Assembly: GCA_002709835.1 (NCBI GenBank)
Contig: PAQX01000105.1
Span: 1 to 32,397 of the forward strand
Direction of reading: 5' to 3'
DNA: 32,397 bases
Source: Deltaproteobacteria bacterium
GTDB taxonomy: Bacteria; Myxococcota_A; UBA9160; UBA4427
In this document: positions 9,667-19,165 of the stretch, piece by piece
Layout: the number at the start of each line of letters is the position of its first letter
How positions within the stretch are numbered: position 1 is the first letter of the stretch
The notes under the pieces: model-generated
The model's input: only the letters and a program-made list of their open reading frames with translations
Databases searched by the model: none
What the model was told of the DNA's origin: nothing
Made by a program: the position numbers and the translations under genes

Positions 9667-10020
9667 ATGCGCAACCAGCCTTCGTGATGTTCGGGTCGCT
9701 CGCCGAGCCAAGGGGATCGTTCGCCGCCCCCAACCCTTTCCAGAGTGCGGAGGTCGACGTAGCGCGGTGTCCGCTCCTCCCTTCCCGCCTCCTGCGATCG
9801 CGCGAGCGACGTGCAGGAGGTCAAGAGGAAGCGCGCACACCGCCCCGAGTTCGTCTCGGTTTGAGCAAGTGCGATGTCGGGCCTGGCTTCGAGCGTTCCG
9901 GCTCCGGGGAGATCGATCGGTCGGAGGACGGGGGCCGTCCTGCGTTTCCGGCCGGTGCCGATCGGGAGTCCAGTCGCTTCGCCACACGGCTAAGTAGCCG
10001 CAAGCCCAACGTTTTTCGAA
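9667..10020 (-). other. Predicted long 5' leader of gltBD
   Basis: This stretch between the gltB start and the promoter at 10027-10055 holds no credible gene. On the minus strand it contains a palindrome, CGGCTACTTAGCCG (10000-9987), and a hairpin with a perfect 7-bp stem, AGGACGG-CCC-CCGTCCT (9941-9925), separated by a GC-rich stretch. I compared it by eye with glutamine, c-di-GMP-I, cobalamin, THF and guanidine riboswitch consensus elements and found no match. Confidence 0.4.
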
Positions 10021-10026
10021 CTTTCG

Positions 10027-10055
10027 ACGCTATGACAACGCGCTCTGAAAGTCAA
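10027..10055 (-). promoter_or_regulatory. Candidate sigma-70 promoter for gltBD
   Basis: Minus strand TTGACT (10055-10050; five of six consensus bases), a 17-base spacer, and TAGCGT (10032-10027; T, A and final T match). It lies just beyond the glpQ stop at 10096 and would start transcription near 10020, giving gltB a leader of about 354 nt. No closer promoter of similar quality was seen, though a TTGACC without a good -10 exists near 9820. Confidence 0.42.
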
Positions 10056-10095
10056 CCAGCGTCACCCGCAGCAATGCGCGGCAACCGCCCGCGAC

Positions 10096-10839
10096 CTAGC
10101 CGCTTCCTCGGGCCCCCAGCAGATCACCGAGCACCCGCGGGAAATTGGTAATCACCCCGTCGACGCCGGCGTCGAGGAGCCCGCTCATCTCCGCGGGATC
10201 ATTCGCGGTATAGGGGTAGACCGCGAGCCCACGCGCATGGGCCTCCGCGACGAGCGCCTCATTGATGAGGAGCGTGTGCGGATGGATCGCCTCGGCTGCG
10301 ACCCGCTCGGCCCGGCCGAAGATGTCCTGCGGGGCACGCGGGGAGACCAGTACCCCGACCCGCGCCTCCCGAGAAGCCGACCGGACCCGTTCGAGCACGC
10401 CATCGTCGAAACACGAGAAGATCACCCGCCGAAGGAGCCCTCGGGCCTCGACCTCGCCCAGCACCCGCTCCTCGATCCCGTCGTAGGGCGCCTCGAGCCC
10501 GACCTTCAGCTCTAGATTCCAGTCGATCCGCTCAGCGAAGCCCTCCAGAACGTCGAGCAGGGTCGGGATCTGCAGCGAATCCGCTGCCCCCGGCGCCGCG
10601 TCCAACGCCGCGAGCTCCGACGCGGTGCGGTCGCGGATCTCGCCCGTGCCTCCGAGCCTTTCGAGCCCCGCGTCGTGATGGATCACGACGACGCCGTCCC
10701 GGCTGAGGTGCAGATCGGTCTCGATCATATCCGCACCCTGCGCGATCGCCTCCTCGAAGGCGGGCAGGGTGTTCTCTGGCCGATCCCCGGAAGCGCCGCG
10801 GTGGGCAATGACGAGCGCCCGTTTGCCCGTCCGCGTCAT
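10096..10839 (-). CDS. Glycerophosphodiester phosphodiesterase
   Basis: Hydrolyses glycerophosphodiesters to glycerol-3-phosphate and an alcohol. The 247-residue protein has the GDPD catalytic layout: His13-Arg14 in [13 protein letters not shown], Glu40 and Asp42 in IETDLH, and His55 in HHDAG. No signal peptide is seen, so it resembles cytosolic UgpQ rather than periplasmic GlpQ. ATG at 10839 overlaps the glpK stop as ATGA, so the two are coupled; a start further upstream would run into glpK. The pairing suggests salvage of phospholipid head-group diesters and glycerol into one glycerol-3-phosphate pool. Confidence 0.93.
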   Translation of the reverse strand: MTRTGKRALVIAHRGASGDRPENTLPAFEEAIAQGADMIETDLHLSRDGVVVIHHDAGLERLGGTGEIRDRTASELAALDAAPGAADSLQIPTLLDVLEGFAERIDWNLELKVGLEAPYDGIEERVLGEVEARGLLRRVIFSCFDDGVLERVRSASREARVGVLVSPRAPQDIFGRAERVAAEAIHPHTLLINEALVAEAHARGLAVYPYTANDPAEMSGLLDAGVDGVITNFPRVLGDLLGARGSG

Positions 10840-12329
10840 TCCTCGGCCCATGCACGCGAGCGCTCGACCGCCCGCCGCCATCCGCGGTAGAGCGACTCGC
10901 GATGGTCCTCGGACAGGGTGGGCTCGAAGAGCGTCGGTGCCCCGAGCCGGGCATCAAGCTCCGCTGCGTCGCGCCAGAACCCGACGCCGAACCCGGCGAG
11001 TCGCGCTGCGCCCATGGCCGTCGCTTCAAGTACCGCAGGCCGTTCGACCGCGATCCCGAGGATGTCCGCCTGGAACTGCATCAGGAAATCGTTCTCGCAG
11101 GCGCCGCCGTCCACGCGAAGCACCTGCGGTGCGATGCCCGAGTCCTGGTCCATCGCGCCCATCACATCGCGGGTCTGATACGCGAGCGACTCGAGAGTCG
11201 CCCGGGTGAGGTGAGCGCGGGTGGTGCCACGCGTGATCCCGACGATCGTCCCGCGCGCATCCTCGTCCCAGTAGGGCGCGCCGAGCCCGACGAAGGCCGG
11301 TACCACGTAGACGCCGCCGGTATCCGCCACGCTCGCAGCCAACGCTTCGCTCTCGGCGGCGTGCGGGAAGAAATCGAGTCCGTCTCTCAGCCATTGGATC
11401 GCCGACCCGGCCACGAAGATCGACCCTTCGAGGGCATACTCGAGGCGCCCTTCCCTTCTCCAGGCCACCGTCGTGATCAGCCCGGCTTCCGAACGCGGCG
11501 CTTCCTCGCCGGTGTTCATCAGCAGGAAGCAGCCGGTCCCGTACGTGTTCTTGGCGCGACCGGGGTCCATGCACCCCTGGCCGAAGAGCGCCGATTGCTG
11601 GTCGCCCGCAACCCCCGCGATCGGAATCGCGGCTCCGAGCAGGTCGGGATCCGTCTCTCCGAAATCACCGCTCGAATCCCGCAGGTCCGGCAGCATCGCC
11701 GGCGGGACTGCGAGTGCGTCGAGCAGAAACGGGTCCCAATCACCCTCGTGGATGTTGAAGAGAAGCGTGCGAGAAGCGTTCGAAGGCTCGGTGGCGAACA
11801 CGCGCCCACCCGTCAGCTTCCAGATCAGCCACGTATCGATGGTGCCGAAGCAGAGTTCCCCCGCCGCCGCCCTGCCCTGCGCGCCGTCGACCGCGTCGAG
11901 AATGAACCGGATCTTCGTGCCGGAGAAATAAGCATCGATCAGCAGCCCCGTCCGAGCGCGGATCTCGTCCTCGAGCCCGCGCGAACGCAGGTCGTCGCAG
12001 ACCCCGCTCGACTGGCGCGACTGCCAGACGATCGCCGGATGGATCGGCTCGCCCGTCTTGCGATCCCAGACCACGGTGGTTTCGCGTTGGTTCGTGATCC
12101 CGACCGCGGCCACGTCGCGCGCCGCGACGCCCGTCTTCTCCAGCACGCCGCGCGCCGCGCGCAGCTGGCTGTCCCAGATCTCGTGGGGATCGTGCTCGAC
12201 CCAGCCCGGCTTCGGAAACGACTGCGAGAACTCGAACTGCTCGATCCCGACGATCGATCCCGCCTCATCGAAGAGCAATGCGCGAGACGAGGTCGTCCCT
12301 TGATCCAATGCGAGCACATAGCCGGCCAT
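10836..12329 (-). CDS. glpK: Glycerol kinase
   Basis: Phosphorylates glycerol to glycerol-3-phosphate. This 497-residue FGGY-family kinase has the N-terminal phosphate-binding motif [14 protein letters not shown] (residues 8-21), [12 protein letters not shown], the central [14 protein letters not shown] loop, and the C-terminal [17 protein letters not shown] signature. The ATG at 12329 has AAGGGGG a few bases upstream. It leads a two-gene coupled unit with the phosphodiesterase. No glycerol facilitator or glycerol-3-phosphate dehydrogenase gene lies in the window, so the remainder of the pathway must be elsewhere. ftsY ends 76 bases upstream in the same direction. Confidence 0.97.
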   Translation of the reverse strand: MAGYVLALDQGTTSSRALLFDEAGSIVGIEQFEFSQSFPKPGWVEHDPHEIWDSQLRAARGVLEKTGVAARDVAAVGITNQRETTVVWDRKTGEPIHPAIVWQSRQSSGVCDDLRSRGLEDEIRARTGLLIDAYFSGTKIRFILDAVDGAQGRAAAGELCFGTIDTWLIWKLTGGRVFATEPSNASRTLLFNIHEGDWDPFLLDALAVPPAMLPDLRDSSGDFGETDPDLLGAAIPIAGVAGDQQSALFGQGCMDPGRAKNTYGTGCFLLMNTGEEAPRSEAGLITTVAWRREGRLEYALEGSIFVAGSAIQWLRDGLDFFPHAAESEALAASVADTGGVYVVPAFVGLGAPYWDEDARGTIVGITRGTTRAHLTRATLESLAYQTRDVMGAMDQDSGIAPQVLRVDGGACENDFLMQFQADILGIAVERPAVLEATAMGAARLAGFGVGFWRDAAELDARLGAPTLFEPTLSEDHRESLYRGWRRAVERSRAWAEE

Positions 12330-12405
12330 GCGTCCCCCTTCCTGATCGTCGCGAGTGTGCCGCGGCGTCCGGGCGATTTCCCGACGAGCGCCCGTAACCG
12401 AGGAA

Positions 12406-13647
12406 TCAGCCTTCGCCGAACAGCGCGTCGACGAACTCGTTCGCCTCGAATTCGCGGAGATCTTCGATCCCCTCGCCCACGCCGACGAAGTTCACCGGGA
12501 TCCGGAACTCGTCCGCGAGCCCGACGATGACCCCGCCCTTGGCGGTTCCGTCCATCTTCGTCAACACGAGGCCGGTCACGTCGGCGACCTCGGTGAAGAG
12601 TCGGGCCTGGGAGATCGCGTTCTGCCCGGTGTTCGAATCGAGCACGAGCAGGATCTCGTGGGGCGCATCGGGAATGTCGCGACTCACGACGCGCACGATC
12701 TTCCCGAGCTCCTCCATGAGGGGCTTCTTCGTCTGGAGGCGACCGGCGGTGTCGATGATCGCGACGTCGACGTCGCGGGCGACGGCGGCCTTCACGGTGT
12801 CGAAGGCGACGCTCGCCGGATCGCTGCCGGCTTCCCCGGCGACCACTTCGCAGCCCACGCGCTCGCCCCAGGTCTGGAGTTGCTCGATCGCGGCCGCGCG
12901 GAAGGTATCCCCGGCGCCCAGCAGGACCTTGCGCCCCTTGGCCTGATGCTGGGAGGCGAGCTTGCCGATCGTCGTCGTTTTGCCCGCGCCGTTGACGCCC
13001 AGCACCAGAATCACGTGGGGCTTCGACTTGAGCGCGAAGGGATCGTCGACGCGCTGCGCCCCCGCGAGTTTCTCGCCGATGGCCGCCTTCAGGATCTCCC
13101 GGACCTTCGCGCCGTCCTCGCCTCGTCCTTCGCGCCGCACGCGCTCGAGCAGGGACTCCGCGGTCTGGACACCGAGGTCCGCGGTGAAGAGGATCTCTTC
13201 GAGCTCCTCGAGCAGATCCCCGTCGACGGCGCTGCCACCAAAAACGCTCCCGAGTCGTCCAACGAGGTTCTCGCTCGTGCGCAGGAGGCGGTCGCGCAGA
13301 CGAACTCGCGGCTCGGGCGCCGGCTCAGGCTCAGACGCCGGTTCCGGTTCTACCACGGGTTCGGGGGCCGGTTCGGGCTCGGGCTCGGCGACCGGCTCTG
13401 GCTCCGCTGCGGGCTCGGCAGCCGGCTCCGGGGCGGCCTCGATCGCCGTTTCCGAAGCAGGGACCTCCTCCGTCGTCGCTTCGACGGGCTCCCTCGGCGG
13501 GCGTTCGATCGCGCCAGTCGGGCGCGTGCCGGTCCGGTCGATGATCACGCCGATCAGCAGCGGCAGGAGCAGCGCGATGGCCACGAGCAAGCCGGGCCGC
13601 TCGTACATCAGGAGAGCGAGGTCATAGAGCACGGCGTTGGGATCCAT
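12406..13647 (-). CDS. ftsY: Signal recognition particle receptor FtsY
   Basis: Receptor GTPase that docks SRP-ribosome complexes at the inner membrane. The NG domain fills residues ~120-413: G1 [10 protein letters not shown] (217-226), then [13 protein letters not shown], the G3-region [17 protein letters not shown] (G4) and the closing GVGEGIEDL. The N-terminus differs from E. coli: residues ~18-36 form a hydrophobic segment likely to span the membrane, followed by an acidic Glu-Pro-rich linker (about 49-112) built of EP/AEP repeats. Such membrane-anchored FtsY proteins are known elsewhere. It lies downstream of smc, an order also found in Firmicutes. Confidence 0.95.
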   Translation of the reverse strand: MDPNAVLYDLALLMYERPGLLVAIALLLPLLIGVIIDRTGTRPTGAIERPPREPVEATTEEVPASETAIEAAPEPAAEPAAEPEPVAEPEPEPAPEPVVEPEPASEPEPAPEPRVRLRDRLLRTSENLVGRLGSVFGGSAVDGDLLEELEEILFTADLGVQTAESLLERVRREGRGEDGAKVREILKAAIGEKLAGAQRVDDPFALKSKPHVILVLGVNGAGKTTTIGKLASQHQAKGRKVLLGAGDTFRAAAIEQLQTWGERVGCEVVAGEAGSDPASVAFDTVKAAVARDVDVAIIDTAGRLQTKKPLMEELGKIVRVVSRDIPDAPHEILLVLDSNTGQNAISQARLFTEVADVTGLVLTKMDGTAKGGVIVGLADEFRIPVNFVGVGEGIEDLREFEANEFVDALFGEG

Positions 13648-13700
13648 CGGGCGCGGATCCTACCACCGAAGCGGCCGTCGCGAACCTTCTCGCGATCACG

Positions 13701-13735
13701 CCTGGCCCGCCGTCAGGTCGGACCGGCGAGCCAGG
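13701..13735 (-). other. 12-bp hairpin in the smc-ftsY gap
   Basis: Read on the minus (transcribed) strand, CCTGGCTCGCCG and CGGCGGGCCAGG pair over 12 positions with one U-G wobble and an 11-base loop. The plus-strand version would have a C-A mismatch at that position, so the fold is better in the minus-strand RNA. No U-run follows. The other parts of 13648-13926 show nothing recognisable. It may be a processing or stability element, or a Rho-region pause structure. Confidence 0.4.
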
Positions 13736-13926
13736 GTGCGAGGACACCCGGGCAACCCGCGGCGCGAGGCGTGACGTTTCGAACGGCCGCTCCCCGGCGC
13801 CTCCGGGTAGGGAAGCCCGAGCGGAGGAGCGCGCGGGGCGGACGTCCCGACGGGCCTGGCACGAAAGCTCGACGCGCGGATCCCGCCGAAGCCCGAGCAG
13901 ATCCGGCCGGAGAGGCCGCCCCCCAG

Positions 13927-16900
13927 CTACGCCGCGTCGTCGGAGCTCAAAACCACCGAGACCAGCTTCGAGACGCCTCGCTGTTCCATGGTCACGCCGT
14001 AGAGCACGTCTGCCACCTCGATCGTGCGCTTGTTATGCGTGATCACGAGGAACTGGCTCTGCTGGGCCATCTCCACGATCAGCTGGTTGAAGCGCCCGAC
14101 GTTCGCATCGTCGAGGGCCGCATCGACCTCGTCCAGCAGGAAGAACGGGCTCGGCCGGACCTGGAAGACCGCCACGAGCAGCGCGAGCGCCGTCATCGTC
14201 TTCTCGCCACCGGAGAGCAGGTTCACGTTCTGGAGCCGCTTGCCCGGCGGCATCGCCATGATGTCGACGCCCGCTTCGAGGATGTCCTCGGCCTCGGTCA
14301 ACTCGAGGCTCGCCTTGCCGCCGCCGAAGAGCCGCGGAAAGTTCTCAGAGAAGTGCTTGCTGACCAGATCGAAGGTCTCGCGGAAGCGCTTACGGCTCGT
14401 TCGATTGATCCGGTTGATCGCCTCGCGGAGATTCTGGATCGTGCCTTCGAGATCTTCCTTCTGCTCCGAGAGGAAGCGGAAGCGCTCTGCCAGCTCTTCG
14501 TGTTCCTCGATCGCCCCCAGGTTGACGTCACCGAGGGACTGAAGCGACTTGCGGACCTTCTCGGCCTCCCGCTTGCGTTCCGGTGTCGAGAGCATCGCGA
14601 GTTCGACGTTCCGCTTGGCCTCTCGAAGGGCCGCCGCCGGGCTCATCGCGGTGTCGTCGTCGTCCTCTTCGGTCGTCTCGCCTTCGGTCGGGGCGGCGCC
14701 CTCCTCCGTCGTTTCGCCCGCGCCTTCGGTCGCCTCCGCGGTCGGGCTCGTATCGAGCTCCGCGCCCGCTTCGAGTTCATCGATCGTGGGCAGCTTCCAG
14801 TGCTCGATCTCGACGCTCCAGCGTTCGCGCACGCTCGTCGCCTGGTGGTCGAGTCGCATCCGCGCCTCGGAGAGCTTGAGCTCCGCCTGGCTCGTCTTCT
14901 CCCGGGCGGCCCCGAGGTCGCCACGCATCTCCCGCGCGCTGTCGTCGATCTCGGCGACCTTCGTCTGGATGGCCTCGAACTGCTCTCGCAGCGTGTCGCT
15001 CTCGACCCGCGCGACCTCCTCCGCCTCGAGACGTCCGGCGAGTTCGCCTTCGGACTGCTCGATCTCCTCTCGGAGCGTCTCGCGGCGAACGCGCGCGTTC
15101 TCGATCTCGGCGTTGCGCCGTTCGATCCAGGTCCGGGTCTCGCGCTCGGACTGTTCAGCCCGCGTCGCGGTCTCGCGCAGCCGGAGACGCTGCTCGTCTC
15201 GGGCGCGATAGGCAACCCGCAGCTCGGCCACGCGGCTCTCACGACGGGACAGGTCGCGCCCGGCGCTGCTGATCTGTAGACCGATCGCATCGACCGCCCG
15301 CTGGCTCGCCTCGCGTTCGTTCCGGCGATCCTCCAGCTGCTGGGTCAGACTCGCCAGCTCCTCGCCGACCGACGCCTGCTCGGCGAGCAGATCGGAACGT
15401 TCGGCGGTCCGGGTCTGCTGGGCCTCTCCGATCCGCTTGACCTTCTCGGTCGATCGCTCGAGGTCATTCTCGTGATTTGCGACCGCGAGCGCCGCCGTGT
15501 GATGGCGGTTGCGGAGATTCTCGAGTTCCTCGTTGGCCTTCGCGAGGCGGGCCTCCGCGTCAGACTGCGCCGTTTGCTTCTCTTCGGCGGCCTGCTCGAA
15601 GCGCACGACCTCGACCTCGAGCTCACGCACCTCGCGGGCACGGGTCAGCATCCCGCTTGCCGCGGACTCGCCCCCACCCTGGACGACGCCCTCTGGCGTC
15701 GCGAGGTCACCGCGCGGCGTCACGAAGGTCGCCGGTAGCCGGCCCGAACCGAAGTGATCAAACGCCTGCTCAAGCCGATCGACCAGATAGACGTCCCCCA
15801 GCAACGAACGGGCCACGCCCTCGCTTCCAGCGCGCGGGCGCACGCGCTTCAGCAGCGGATCACCGAGAGGCACGGTGCCCCCGAGCGCCTCGGGCTGCGC
15901 GCGCTGGACGACGAAGGCCCCTCGGCCGGCTTCGTCCTGACGAAGCGCTTCGAGCGCCTGCAGCGCCCCACGACTCTCGTCGATCACGATCGCCTCGGCG
16001 CGCTCGGCGAGCACGGCCTCGACGGCCCGCTCGACCTCCGGGTCCGCCTCGAGGAGTTCGCGGACCAGGCCACGAAACCCGAAGCGCTCCGCCACTTCCT
16101 GTCCGCCGGTCAAGAGATGCCGGGCACCGGCTCCGATGTCCTGGCGGCCTTCCACGACCTCACGAAGCGAGTCGTAGCGGGCATGGCTCGTCTGCGCGGC
16201 CTTCACCGCTTCCTGCGCTGCTTCGGTCGCGGCCGCGAGGGATTCCTTCGCTTCCTCGTGGGTCCGCATCGCCTCGCGAAGCTGATCCTGCAGGCGATCG
16301 CGGTCGGCCAACAGGTTTCGAAGCCCTTCCTCGAGGCTCGACTGTTCCCGGCCGGCCTCGAGGGCCTGGGTCTGCTGCGCTTCGACGTCGGCGTCGACGC
16401 CGCGCATGCGTTGATCGATGGAGTCGCGGCGATCCCCGAGACCCGCGATCCGGTCTTCGATCCGGGCGACCGCGGTCAGCAGCTCGACATGGGTCGCGTT
16501 CTTGGCATCGCGCTCGGTCTCGCGCTCGCGGAGCGCTTCCTGGGCGCCCTGCACTTCCCGCTCGGCTTCTTCGATGCCGGACTGTTCGGTCGCCAGGCCG
16601 CGCTCGATCTGCTCAAGCTCCTCCTTGGCCGTGCGGTGCTCCTGCTCCGCTGTAGCAAGTTGCTCGCCGAGAGTCGCGAGCTCGCTTTTCCGCGCTTCGC
16701 TCGACTCCTCGAGGTTGTCCCGCTCACGGCGCGCGAGCTCGATCCGGCCTTCGAGGTTCTTGATCTCACTGCGGAGGCCGTAGAGCTTCTCCGCGCCGGC
16801 GCTCACGGCCTTCTCGGACTCGGCGAGGGAGATGCGGTGCTCCTGCGCGGCCAGCTCGCGCTCGGCGAGATTCGCCTCCAGGGCCGTCATCCGATCCTTG

Positions 16901-17661
16901 AGCGTGCCGAGCGAACCGGACTCGCGCTCGACCTCTTCGAGCAGCGCCGCCCGCTCGTCGGCGGCCAGCGAGAGCTCGAGGACGCGCTGGGTCTCCTGCA
17001 GGCGCTTGTATCTCGCCGCCTTCTTGGCCTGGCGCTCGAGGCTGGTGATCTGGCGCCGGATTTCATTCAGGACGTCGTTCACGCGCGTCAGGTTCTGTTC
17101 GGTCGAGCGCATCTTGCTCTCGGCCTCTTTGCGACGTGCCTTGTACTTGCCGATCCCGGCGGCTTCTTCGATCAGGCCGCGTCGGTCTTCGGGCTTGGAC
17201 GAGACGATCTCCGCGACCTTGCCCTGCTCGACGATCGTGTACCCGCGCAGACCGATGCCGGTGTCGCGGAAGAAGTCGTGAACGTCCTTCAACCGTGCCG
17301 GCTGCTTGTTCATCAGGTACTCGGATTCACCCGAGCGATAGAGCCGACGCGAGATCTCGATCTCGCTGTAGGCGGCATAGGCAGCCGGGGCCTGTCCTGA
17401 AGAGTTGTCGAAGGTCAGGCAGACCTCGGCCATCCCGATCGGCGGACGGTTCTCCGAGCCGGCGAAGATCACGTCGTCCATGCCCTTGCCGCGGAGCTTG
17501 CGGGCAGACTGCTCGCCCATCACCCACTTGATGGCGTCGACGACGTTCGACTTGCCACAGCCGTTCGGTCCGACGACGCAGGTCATACCGTCGTCGAAGC
17601 TGAAGACCGTGCGGTCGACGAACGACTTGAACCCGTGGACCTGGAGACTCTTGATGCGCAC
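13927..17661 (-). CDS. smc: Chromosome partition protein SMC
   Basis: ATPase of the bacterial condensin that organises and segregates chromosomes with ScpA/ScpB. At 1,244 residues it has an N-terminal Walker A, GPNGCGKS (31-38), two long coiled-coil arms, a flexible hinge (about 510-680), and a C-terminal head with LSGGEKT (from 1149) and Walker B FFLLDEVDAALDD (from ~1174). The start is GTG at 17661; upstream bases lack a better one. Near residues 971-1010, in the C-terminal arm, sits a low-complexity acidic Thr/Glu/Asp stretch ending in EEDDDD, not usual in a rigid coiled coil. No scpA or scpB is in the window. Confidence 0.97.
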   Translation of the reverse strand: MRIKSLQVHGFKSFVDRTVFSFDDGMTCVVGPNGCGKSNVVDAIKWVMGEQSARKLRGKGMDDVIFAGSENRPPIGMAEVCLTFDNSSGQAPAAYAAYSEIEISRRLYRSGESEYLMNKQPARLKDVHDFFRDTGIGLRGYTIVEQGKVAEIVSSKPEDRRGLIEEAAGIGKYKARRKEAESKMRSTEQNLTRVNDVLNEIRRQITSLERQAKKAARYKRLQETQRVLELSLAADERAALLEEVERESGSLGTLKDRMTALEANLAERELAAQEHRISLAESEKAVSAGAEKLYGLRSEIKNLEGRIELARRERDNLEESSEARKSELATLGEQLATAEQEHRTAKEELEQIERGLATEQSGIEEAEREVQGAQEALRERETERDAKNATHVELLTAVARIEDRIAGLGDRRDSIDQRMRGVDADVEAQQTQALEAGREQSSLEEGLRNLLADRDRLQDQLREAMRTHEEAKESLAAATEAAQEAVKAAQTSHARYDSLREVVEGRQDIGAGARHLLTGGQEVAERFGFRGLVRELLEADPEVERAVEAVLAERAEAIVIDESRGALQALEALRQDEAGRGAFVVQRAQPEALGGTVPLGDPLLKRVRPRAGSEGVARSLLGDVYLVDRLEQAFDHFGSGRLPATFVTPRGDLATPEGVVQGGGESAASGMLTRAREVRELEVEVVRFEQAAEEKQTAQSDAEARLAKANEELENLRNRHHTAALAVANHENDLERSTEKVKRIGEAQQTRTAERSDLLAEQASVGEELASLTQQLEDRRNEREASQRAVDAIGLQISSAGRDLSRRESRVAELRVAYRARDEQRLRLRETATRAEQSERETRTWIERRNAEIENARVRRETLREEIEQSEGELAGRLEAEEVARVESDTLREQFEAIQTKVAEIDDSAREMRGDLGAAREKTSQAELKLSEARMRLDHQATSVRERWSVEIEHWKLPTIDELEAGAELDTSPTAEATEGAGETTEEGAAPTEGETTEEDDDDTAMSPAAALREAKRNVELAMLSTPERKREAEKVRKSLQSLGDVNLGAIEEHEELAERFRFLSEQKEDLEGTIQNLREAINRINRTSRKRFRETFDLVSKHFSENFPRLFGGGKASLELTEAEDILEAGVDIMAMPPGKRLQNVNLLSGGEKTMTALALLVAVFQVRPSPFFLLDEVDAALDDANVGRFNQLIVEMAQQSQFLVITHNKRTIEVADVLYGVTMEQRGVSKLVSVVLSSDDAA

Positions 17662-18136
17662 GCAACCCTCGATCGATGGCGTTCGAGGATCAGGACACAG
17701 CTCGGGGGGATTCCCCCATCGATCGCGATCCCGATCCTCTCCCTCTCGAGCCTCCCCGTGCCATAGACGGTACGCTCAAGAGAAGTGGTTCTTCACCCCC
17801 GATTCTACGCGTTTCCGCTTCGAACCGGTCTAGCCAGCCAGGCCAAGAGAACGGTTTTTGCCTTCCAGAACAGCGCGTTGACACATTCTCGAAATGGGTC
17901 GTCGATCTGGGGTCTGGCGGGCTCGAATCGTCCTCGATCCGGGGATCTCCAAGGTCGGCGAGGGCTGACTCGTCGACCTGAATCGTGTCTCTAAGGGGGG
18001 GGTTCCAAGTAGGTACCCCAATCTCGCGACGCTCGCCAAGCACGGGAACGGAACATTTCCAGAACGTTCATGTTGAAGAACAGCGTTTGGAAATTTTCCG
18101 CGCTCGTTTCCGAGAACAGGAACGCGCCCGCCCGGA
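17662..18136. other. 475-bp gap with no recognisable gene
   Basis: This lies between the smc start and the lipoprotein stop and presumably carries the smc promoter. A possible reading frame on the minus strand (17690-18043) has low-complexity Ser/Arg/Pro content, no start signal and no family resemblance, so I do not call it. The right end (about 18042-18126) is AT-richer than its surroundings and crowded with GAAC, GTTC and GGAA repeats, including GAACGTTC (18063-18070) and near-palindromic GGAAATTTTCC. No tRNA was found. Confidence 0.4.
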
Positions 18137-19138
18137 TCAGCGCGCGCTAGCGGGGGGCGGCGGATCGTCGACCTGGATGGAGAAGGTCTGCGCGACTCCG
18201 CTGCCCCAGCGATCCAGCACCTGTATCTCGATGTCGAAGCGACCGCGTTGCGTGCGTGAGGGGTGCCATGTGACGATGCCGCTCTGGGCGTCGACCGTCA
18301 TACCGCCAGGCCCCTGGGCGACTACGAAGCGGATCCCCTTCTCGGAGGCCGCGCCCGAGACGCGCATCGGATACCGGAAGAGCCCGCCTTCGAGGCTCGT
18401 CGGGGGAGAGCTGGCGATCCTCAGAGTGCCCTCACCAGAGAGCGTGAAGGGCCGCGAGCGCACAGGGCGCGTGATGCGATCTTCGAACTCGAGCCGGGCC
18501 GAGAGCACGATCGGGATACCCGGTGCGATCTCGGCAGTGTCGAGATCGTGGCCATGACCGACTACTTCCCTGCCGACTTGCCATTCGTAAAGGATCTCGA
18601 AGGGCTGACCGTCGTCCGTCGTCTCGACGGCCGCCTCGAGGACTGCACCGGGACGGTCGCCGTCGGAGGCGTCGATCGCGACCAACTCGATCGCCGCCGA
18701 CTGCGCGCCGAGGGTGATCTCGGCGGAGACGCGGTCGCCTTCCCGCGTGCCGTCGCTGGCCACGGCGACCAGCTCGATCGTGTCGCCATCTTCGAGGCCG
18801 GTCGTGTCGAAACGCCGCCCTTCACCGAGCCGTCGCCCATCCGGCGAGCGCCACCGGAACTGCACTTCGGCGTCACCACCGTGGGCGTCGGAGACGTGAG
18901 CACCCGCTTCGATCACTCGCCCCGGCATCGGGCGCCGCGGCTGCCAGTAGACGTCCTCGATCTCCGGCGCTTCGGCATGGGAATCGAGAGATTTCCCAGA
19001 GGTCGAAGGCCCGATCATCGAAGGAACCCGATCGTTCCGGAGTGAATCGTCGCCGCAGGCGACGGCGCCCATCGAGAGCGCGGCGGCGCCCGCCAGGAGC
19101 CTGCGCGTCGACGCGCGTCCAAGGATCGACCGGGTCAT
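18137..19138 (-). CDS. Lipoprotein with Ig/cadherin-like domains, end of the minor-pilin operon
   Basis: A 333-residue protein with a basic N-terminus, a hydrophobic stretch, and a lipobox-like AVAC placing the lipidated cysteine at residue 28. Three beta-sandwich-like segments follow (roughly 57-142, 147-240, 245-325). The last has the pattern PGGMTVDAQSGIVTWHP...DRWGSGVAQTFSIQV, typical of dystroglycan-type cadherin-like or putative Ig domains; the first two resemble PKD/Ig repeats. It is probably periplasmic or surface-exposed. The ATG at 19138 has GGAGGGGG upstream and follows pilX by 27 bases, so it likely belongs to the pilin unit. Its function is unknown; an adhesin or pilus accessory role is inference from position and fold. 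Confidence 0.78.
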   Translation of the reverse strand: MTRSILGRASTRRLLAGAAALSMGAVACGDDSLRNDRVPSMIGPSTSGKSLDSHAEAPEIEDVYWQPRRPMPGRVIEAGAHVSDAHGGDAEVQFRWRSPDGRRLGEGRRFDTTGLEDGDTIELVAVASDGTREGDRVSAEITLGAQSAAIELVAIDASDGDRPGAVLEAAVETTDDGQPFEILYEWQVGREVVGHGHDLDTAEIAPGIPIVLSARLEFEDRITRPVRSRPFTLSGEGTLRIASSPPTSLEGGLFRYPMRVSGAASEKGIRFVVAQGPGGMTVDAQSGIVTWHPSRTQRGRFDIEIQVLDRWGSGVAQTFSIQVDDPPPPASAR

Positions 19139-19165
19139 CGTGCCCCCTCCCCGAGAACGCGCCGG

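Noticed and set aside
9684..10151. 155-codon plus-strand frame beside gltB
   Set aside because: It overlaps the glpQ end and the predicted gltB leader, and shows no start signal or family similarity.
13701..13745. SRP RNA between smc and ftsY, from a GTCAGGTC-like match
   Set aside because: The GGAA tetraloop region and flanking conserved bases are missing.
12355..15279. 974-codon plus-strand frame across ftsY and smc
   Set aside because: It is the antisense shadow of two real genes, with low-complexity Arg/Leu content.
17800..17840. tRNA-like TTCGAA loop
   Set aside because: The T-stem pairs over only three bases and no anticodon or acceptor stem exists.
17690..18043. 117-codon minus-strand frame upstream of smc
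   Set aside because: No start signal, low-complexity composition, and no family match; treated as non-coding.
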